Shown here piece by piece: positions 60,559 to 64,000 of a DNA stretch of 64,000 nucleotides. Each line of letters begins with the position of its first letter. Within the stretch, counting starts at the first letter, position 1. Source of the stretch: Streptomyces sp. NBC_01754 (GTDB taxonomy: Bacteria; Actinomycetota; Actinomycetes; Streptomycetales; Streptomycetaceae); the NCBI RefSeq assembly GCF_035918015.1, contig NZ_CP109132.1, positions 1,426,001 to 1,490,000 on the forward strand, given 5' to 3'. A program made the translations under genes and the position numbers. The notes beneath the pieces are model-generated. The model did no database searches. It saw nothing but the letters and a program-made list of their open reading frames with translations, and was not told where the DNA came from.

Positions 60559-60564
60559 ACTGTA
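60559..60564 (-). promoter_or_regulatory. -10 box for leaderless amidohydrolase gene
   Basis: TACAGT on the minus strand ends 7 nt before the ATG at 60551. Confidence 0.5.
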
Positions 60565-60686
60565 CGAGGCACCGCGCCCGTGGCCGCCAGGGGTGTCCGG
60601 GGACCGCCCGGCGTGCTCGGTACCCTCGGACGCACGCGCTCCCGAGCGCCGCCGACCGCGAACGACACACCTGAAGAGAGCCCCCC

Positions 60687-61793
60687 GTGACGCACCCCTT
60701 CCTCGACCTCCCGCCGCTGACCGCCGACCGCTTCGCGGCGATCGAACGGAGGGTGGCCGGACTCCTCGCCACCGAGCAGGACGTCGTCATCACCCAGGGC
60801 GAGGCGCTGCTGCCGCTCGAAGGCTGCGTCCGGGGCGGCGCCCGGCCCGGTTCGACCGCGCTGAACGTGGTGACCGGCCCGTACGGCCAGACCTTCGGCG
60901 GCTGGCTGCGGGACTGCGGCGCCGAGGTCGTCGACCTCGTGGTGCCCTTCCACACGGCGGTCCGCGCGGACCAGGTCGCCGAGGCGCTGGCCGCGCACCC
61001 GGAGACCGACTTCGTGTCACTGGTGCACGCGGAGGCGGCGACCGGCAACACCAATCCGGTCGCGGAGATCGGCGAGGTGGTCCGGGCACACGGCGCCCTG
61101 TTCATGCTGGACGCCGTGGCGTCGGTGGGCGCCGAGCCGCTGCTGCCGGACGTCTGGGGCGTGGACCTCTGTGTGATCGGGGCGCAGAAGGCGATGGGCG
61201 GACCGGCCGGTGTCTCGGCGGTGTCGGTGAGCGCGCGGGCGTGGGAGCGGATGGCGGACAACCCCCGGGCACCCCGCCGGTCCTACCTCTCGCTGCTGGA
61301 CTGGAAGGACCGGTGGATCGACGCGGGCCGCACGGCGCTTCCGCACGCCCCGGCACAGTTGGAGATGCTGGCGCTGGAGGCCTGTGTGGAGCGGATCGAG
61401 GCGGAGGGCCTGGACACGGTGACGGCCCGCCACGCCTCGGCGGCGGCCGCCACCCGGGCGGGCGCGGTGGCCCTCGGCGGTGGTCTGGAGCCGTACGTCC
61501 ACGAGGCCCGGGACGCCGCCCCCGTCGCCACCACGCTGCGCGTGCCGGCCGGGACCGACGCCGCCGCCCTCGTCCGGATCGCCCTCGCGGCCGACCCCAC
61601 GCTGCCGCTGGTGGCGGGCGGTGGCGCGCTCGCCCAGGAGATGATCCGGGTCAACCACTACGGCGCGGACGCGACGCACGGTGCCGTGCTCGCGTCACTG
61701 GCCGCCCTGGGCTCCGCGCTCGCGGACACGGGCCGGGCGACCGATCCGGACGCCGCCCGCGAGGCCGTTACGAAAACGTGGCCGCACATCTGA
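60687..61793 (+). CDS. class V aminotransferase (alanine-glyoxylate aminotransferase-like)
   Basis: A 368-residue PLP enzyme of the small class V group: 'VITQGEALLPLEGCVRG', 'HAEAATGNTNPVAEIGEVVRAHGALFMLDAV' region with the cofactor aspartate, and PLP lysine K168 in 'VIGAQKAMGGPAGVS'. Relatives include alanine-glyoxylate and pyridoxamine-pyruvate transaminases. The GTG is preceded by GAAGAGAG. It precedes the ectoine genes but is cut off from them by a strong terminator. Confidence 0.9.
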   Translation: MTHPFLDLPPLTADRFAAIERRVAGLLATEQDVVITQGEALLPLEGCVRGGARPGSTALNVVTGPYGQTFGGWLRDCGAEVVDLVVPFHTAVRADQVAEALAAHPETDFVSLVHAEAATGNTNPVAEIGEVVRAHGALFMLDAVASVGAEPLLPDVWGVDLCVIGAQKAMGGPAGVSAVSVSARAWERMADNPRAPRRSYLSLLDWKDRWIDAGRTALPHAPAQLEMLALEACVERIEAEGLDTVTARHASAAAATRAGAVALGGGLEPYVHEARDAAPVATTLRVPAGTDAAALVRIALAADPTLPLVAGGGALAQEMIRVNHYGADATHGAVLASLAALGSALADTGRATDPDAAREAVTKTWPHI

Positions 61794-61831
61794 TCGGAAT
61801 ATGCCGGGCCAGACCGGCCACATATTCCGAC

Positions 61832-61877
61832 AATGCGGGGAGCTGTCTTTATCGGAAGCAGCTCCCCGCATTCTTTT
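61832..61877 (+). terminator. intrinsic terminator after class V aminotransferase
   Basis: A perfect 14-bp stem (61832-61845 with 61859-61872) followed by CTTTTG. A second inverted repeat, 61795-61803 with 61821-61829, lies just before it. Confidence 0.85.
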
Positions 61878-62119
61878 GCCCGCAATCATCAGACCTAAAC
61901 GCCCTACTTTCGAGGGACACCGGATCTACGTAATCCGGACACGTGCCAGGAGAGTTACAACCCTGTGACCGACTCCACAGGGAGCCCGTTATGCCAGGTA
62001 AATTCCGGTCAAAGCATGAGAAAGCGCCGCCCGTTTCGGCTCGGCTCACGCCCGCGTGATAGCACAGACACGTGCGCCACCCAACCCTTCGCGGCGATGC
62101 AATTTCGATTTTTGCTGGG

Positions 62120-62125
62120 TAAATT
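62120..62125 (+). promoter_or_regulatory. -10 box for ectA
   Basis: TAAATT ends 8 nt before the ectA ATG and lies in the second GGTAAATTC copy. No Shine-Dalgarno is present, so the ect mRNA may be leaderless. Confidence 0.45.
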
Positions 62126-62133
62126 CAATTCGC

Positions 62134-62664
62134 ATGACCGCCGCACCAGCAGATTTTGCACGTGCCCGAAGTGAATTCCTTACAATCGACGCCCCGCGAG
62201 TGGAGGACGGAGCCGCGATCTGGCGCATCGCCCGCGACTCCGAGGTCCTGGACCTCAACTCCTCGTACAGTTACCTGCTGTGGTGCCGTGACTTCGCGGC
62301 GACCTCCGTGGTCGCCCGCGACGAGAAGGGCGAAGCCGTCGCCTTCGTGACGGGGTACATCCGGCCCGACCGCCCCGAGACGCTCGTCGTCTGGCAGGTG
62401 GCCGTGGACGCCGCCCACCGCGGGAAGGGTCTGGCCGCCGAGTTGCTGGACGCCCTGACCACGCGCGTCTCGGCCGAGCAGGGCCTGAGGTCCGTGGAGA
62501 CGACCATCACCCCGGACAACACCGCGTCCGACCGGCTGTTCACCTCCTACGCACAGCGCCACGACGTGGCCCTGGAGCGCGAGGTGCTCTTCGAGGGCGG
62601 GCTGTTCCCCGAGGGGACACACCTGCCGGAGGTGCTGTACCGCATCGGCCCCTTCGACGCGTAG
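62134..62664 (+). CDS. ectA: L-2,4-diaminobutyrate acetyltransferase EctA
   Basis: A 176-residue GNAT-family acetyltransferase: '[29 protein letters not shown]' (the EctA-specific N-terminal block), '[21 protein letters not shown]', acetyl-CoA motif '[15 protein letters not shown]', and '[14 protein letters not shown]'. It makes N-gamma-acetyl-diaminobutyrate, the second step of ectoine synthesis, an osmoprotectant pathway. The ATG at 62134 starts just before the conserved region. EctB follows after 143 bp, an unusually wide gap for this operon. Confidence 0.95.
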   Translation: MTAAPADFARARSEFLTIDAPRVEDGAAIWRIARDSEVLDLNSSYSYLLWCRDFAATSVVARDEKGEAVAFVTGYIRPDRPETLVVWQVAVDAAHRGKGLAAELLDALTTRVSAEQGLRSVETTITPDNTASDRLFTSYAQRHDVALEREVLFEGGLFPEGTHLPEVLYRIGPFDA

Positions 62665-62704
62665 GCCGTCGCCGCCCCGTCCGGGGTGGCGCGTACCGAT
62701 CCCC

Positions 62705-62763
62705 GCCCGGCCCCGCCCCACCCGGGGCGCGTACACGGCCCGGCCCCGCCCCGCACGGGGCGC
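62705..62763 (+). repeat. 26-bp direct repeats in the ectA-ectB spacer
   Basis: Two 26-nt units (62705-62730 and 62738-62763), 33 bp apart from start to start, differ at two positions; a third, more degenerate unit precedes them from about 62678. Each unit can form a small CCCC/GGGG stem. Confidence 0.75.
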
Positions 62764-62807
62764 ACACCTCATTCTCTCCGTCACCCCCCTCAAGCAGGAG
62801 ATCCGCT

Positions 62808-64000
62808 GTGACCATCACCCCGCCCGCCCTGAGTGTCTTCGAGAGCCTCGAGTCGGAAGTACGCAGCTACTGCCGCGGCTGGCCCGCCGTGTTCGACCGC
62901 GCGCAGGGCGCCCGCCTGACCGACGAGGACGGCCACTCCTACCTCGACTTCTTCGCCGGTGCCGGATCACTCAACTACGGCCACAACAACCCGGTACTCA
63001 AACGCGCGCTGATCGACTACATCGAGCGCGACGGCATCACCCACGCCCTCGACATGGCGACGACGGCCAAACGCGCGTTCCTGGAGACGTTCGAGAACGT
63101 GATCCTGCGCCCGCGTGACCTGCCGTACAAGGTGATGTTCCCCGGCCCGACCGGCACCAACGCGGTCGAGTCGGCACTGAAGCTCGCCCGCAAGGTCAAG
63201 GGCCGCGAGTCCGTCGTCTCCTTCACCAACGCCTTCCACGGCATGTCGCTGGGGTCGCTCGCGGTGACCGGCAACGCCTTCAAGCGCGCCGGTGCCGGCA
63301 TCCCGCTGGTGCACGGCACCCCGATGCCGTTCGACAACTACTTCGACGGCACGGTCCCCGACTTCCTCTGGTTCGAGCGGCTCCTGGAGGACCAGGGCTC
63401 CGGTCTCAACAAGCCCGCCGCGGTGATCGTGGAGACCGTGCAGGGCGAGGGCGGCATCAACGTGGCCCGCGCCGAGTGGCTGCGCGCGCTCCAGGACCTG
63501 TGCCACCGCCAGGACATGCTGCTGATCGTCGACGACATCCAGATGGGCTGCGGCCGTACCGGCGGCTTCTTCTCCTTCGAGGAGGCCGGCATCGTCCCGG
63601 ACATCGTCACGCTGTCGAAGTCCATCAGCGGCTACGGTCTGCCGATGTCGCTCTGCCTCTTCAAGGGTGAGCTGGACATCTGGGAGCCGGGCGAGCACAA
63701 CGGCACCTTCCGCGGCAACAACCCGGCGTTCGTCACCGCCGCCGCCACGCTCGACGCCTACTGGGCGGACGGGCAGATGGAGAAGCAGACCCTGGCCCGC
63801 GGTGAGCAGGTGGAGCAGACGCTGCTGGCTATCTGCGCCGAGGAGGCCACCGCGCAGTTCCGCGGCCGCGGTCTCGTCTGGGGCCTGGAGTTCACCGACC
63901 CGGCGCGCGCCTCCGCCGTCTGCGCGCGCGCCTTCGAACTGGGCCTGCTGCTCGAGACCTCGGGCCCGCAGAGCGAGGTCGTGAAGCTGCTGCCGCCGCT
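62808..64000 (+). CDS. ectB: diaminobutyrate-2-oxoglutarate transaminase EctB, 3' end outside window
   Basis: The first 397 codons of a class III aminotransferase are visible; about 25 residues appear to be missing at the right edge. It begins [20 protein letters not shown] and has '[15 protein letters not shown]', '[20 protein letters not shown]', '[15 protein letters not shown]' (cofactor aspartate) and PLP lysine K271 ('[14 protein letters not shown]'). It makes L-2,4-diaminobutyrate from aspartate semialdehyde, the first step of ectoine synthesis. The GTG is preceded by CAGGAG at good spacing. Confidence 0.96.
   Translation, partial: MTITPPALSVFESLESEVRSYCRGWPAVFDRAQGARLTDEDGHSYLDFFAGAGSLNYGHNNPVLKRALIDYIERDGITHALDMATTAKRAFLETFENVILRPRDLPYKVMFPGPTGTNAVESALKLARKVKGRESVVSFTNAFHGMSLGSLAVTGNAFKRAGAGIPLVHGTPMPFDNYFDGTVPDFLWFERLLEDQGSGLNKPAAVIVETVQGEGGINVARAEWLRALQDLCHRQDMLLIVDDIQMGCGRTGGFFSFEEAGIVPDIVTLSKSISGYGLPMSLCLFKGELDIWEPGEHNGTFRGNNPAFVTAAATLDAYWADGQMEKQTLARGEQVEQTLLAICAEEATAQFRGRGLVWGLEFTDPARASAVCARAFELGLLLETSGPQSEVVKLLPP

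Larger units (their letters stand above)
61794..62133. other. 340-bp region: terminator and ectoine promoter
   Basis: The left third holds two consecutive hairpins ending the aminotransferase transcript. The rest, less GC-rich than the window average, is the ect promoter region. It contains a 7-bp hairpin (61961-61967 with 61976-61982), two copies of GGTAAATTC (61997-62005 and 62118-62126), and an AT-rich stretch right before ectA. Confidence 0.6.

Noticed and set aside
1..64000. CRISPR arrays, tRNA/rRNA genes, insertion sequences, prophage or att sites
   Set aside because: I looked for spaced repeats, tRNA-like cloverleaf and CCA ends, and transposase or integrase motifs on both strands and saw none.

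Overview
The window is a stretch of core chromosome from a Streptomyces species or a very close actinomycete. The evidence is the very high GC content with strong third-codon-position GC bias, many GTG starts, and the gene repertoire: Spo0M, an FHA-ABC exporter, an Asp23/AmaP envelope-stress cluster, a DevS/DevR-type two-component system, a PhoP-box phosphate transporter, a cobalamin cluster and ectoine genes. From memory, the order fabG-fabI, tyrS, moaA, pit, cob genes, ectAB follows the conserved Streptomyces arrangement; I could not check this by alignment. I saw no rRNA, tRNA, CRISPR array, transposase, integrase or phage gene.

Layout. 1-3.5 kb: 5' end of a 3-methyladenine DNA glycosylase, spo0M, a decayed KASIII/adenylation-domain chimera (the one clear accessory fossil), a PEBP protein and an HNH nuclease. 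3.5-9.5 kb: TauE/SafE permease, paraslipin plus NfeD, an ABC ATPase, and a GAF histidine kinase with its response regulator. 10-20.5 kb: secreted SLT protein, FHA-FHA-ABC transporter, serB, a SixA-like phosphatase, small membrane proteins, a CynX/NimT-type MFS carrier with a 38-residue companion and a divergent FadR-type repressor, and the fabG-fabI pair. 20.8-29.7 kb: tldD-tldE, tyrS, GlsB-type membrane protein, DUF3099, a small zinc protein, moaA, and an acetate permease with its DUF485 partner. 29.9-38.2 kb: subtilisin-like protease, a coupled pair of an alkylglycerol-monooxygenase-like hydroxylase and a lysoplasmalogenase, DEDDh exonuclease with BRCT, a LIM-like zinc protein, SURF1, GH15 hydrolase and an atypical SDR. 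38.2-41.4 kb: the Asp23/AmaP envelope-stress cluster. 41.4-49.9 kb: enoyl-CoA hydratase, HTH protein, ABC-F protein, hydrolase, class II aldolase, PhoP-box/PiT transporter. 49.9-59.3 kb: cobalamin riboswitch, a short proline-rich leader ORF, cobD-cobQ-chelatase-cobO-cobB all overlapping, a ZIP transporter and a cobE-cobC fusion. 59.4-64 kb: amidohydrolase, class V aminotransferase, ectA and the start of ectB.

How the parts work together. Many neighbours overlap as ATGA/GTGA (tldD-tldE, DUF485-actP, hydroxylase-YhhN, the Asp23 series, cobD to cobB), implying translational coupling. At least eleven genes have a TAnnnT -10 hexamer ending 6-9 nt before the start codon and no Shine-Dalgarno, so leaderless transcripts look common here. 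Convergent pairs often share long perfect hairpins that can end transcription both ways. The most interesting leads are the putative ether-lipid cleavage pair (31516-33086), the polyproline leader ORF below the B12 riboswitch (50208-50279), the KASIII/A-domain fossil (1295-1956), the LIM-like mini-protein (34514-34747), and the MFS-microprotein-FadR module (16221-18436).
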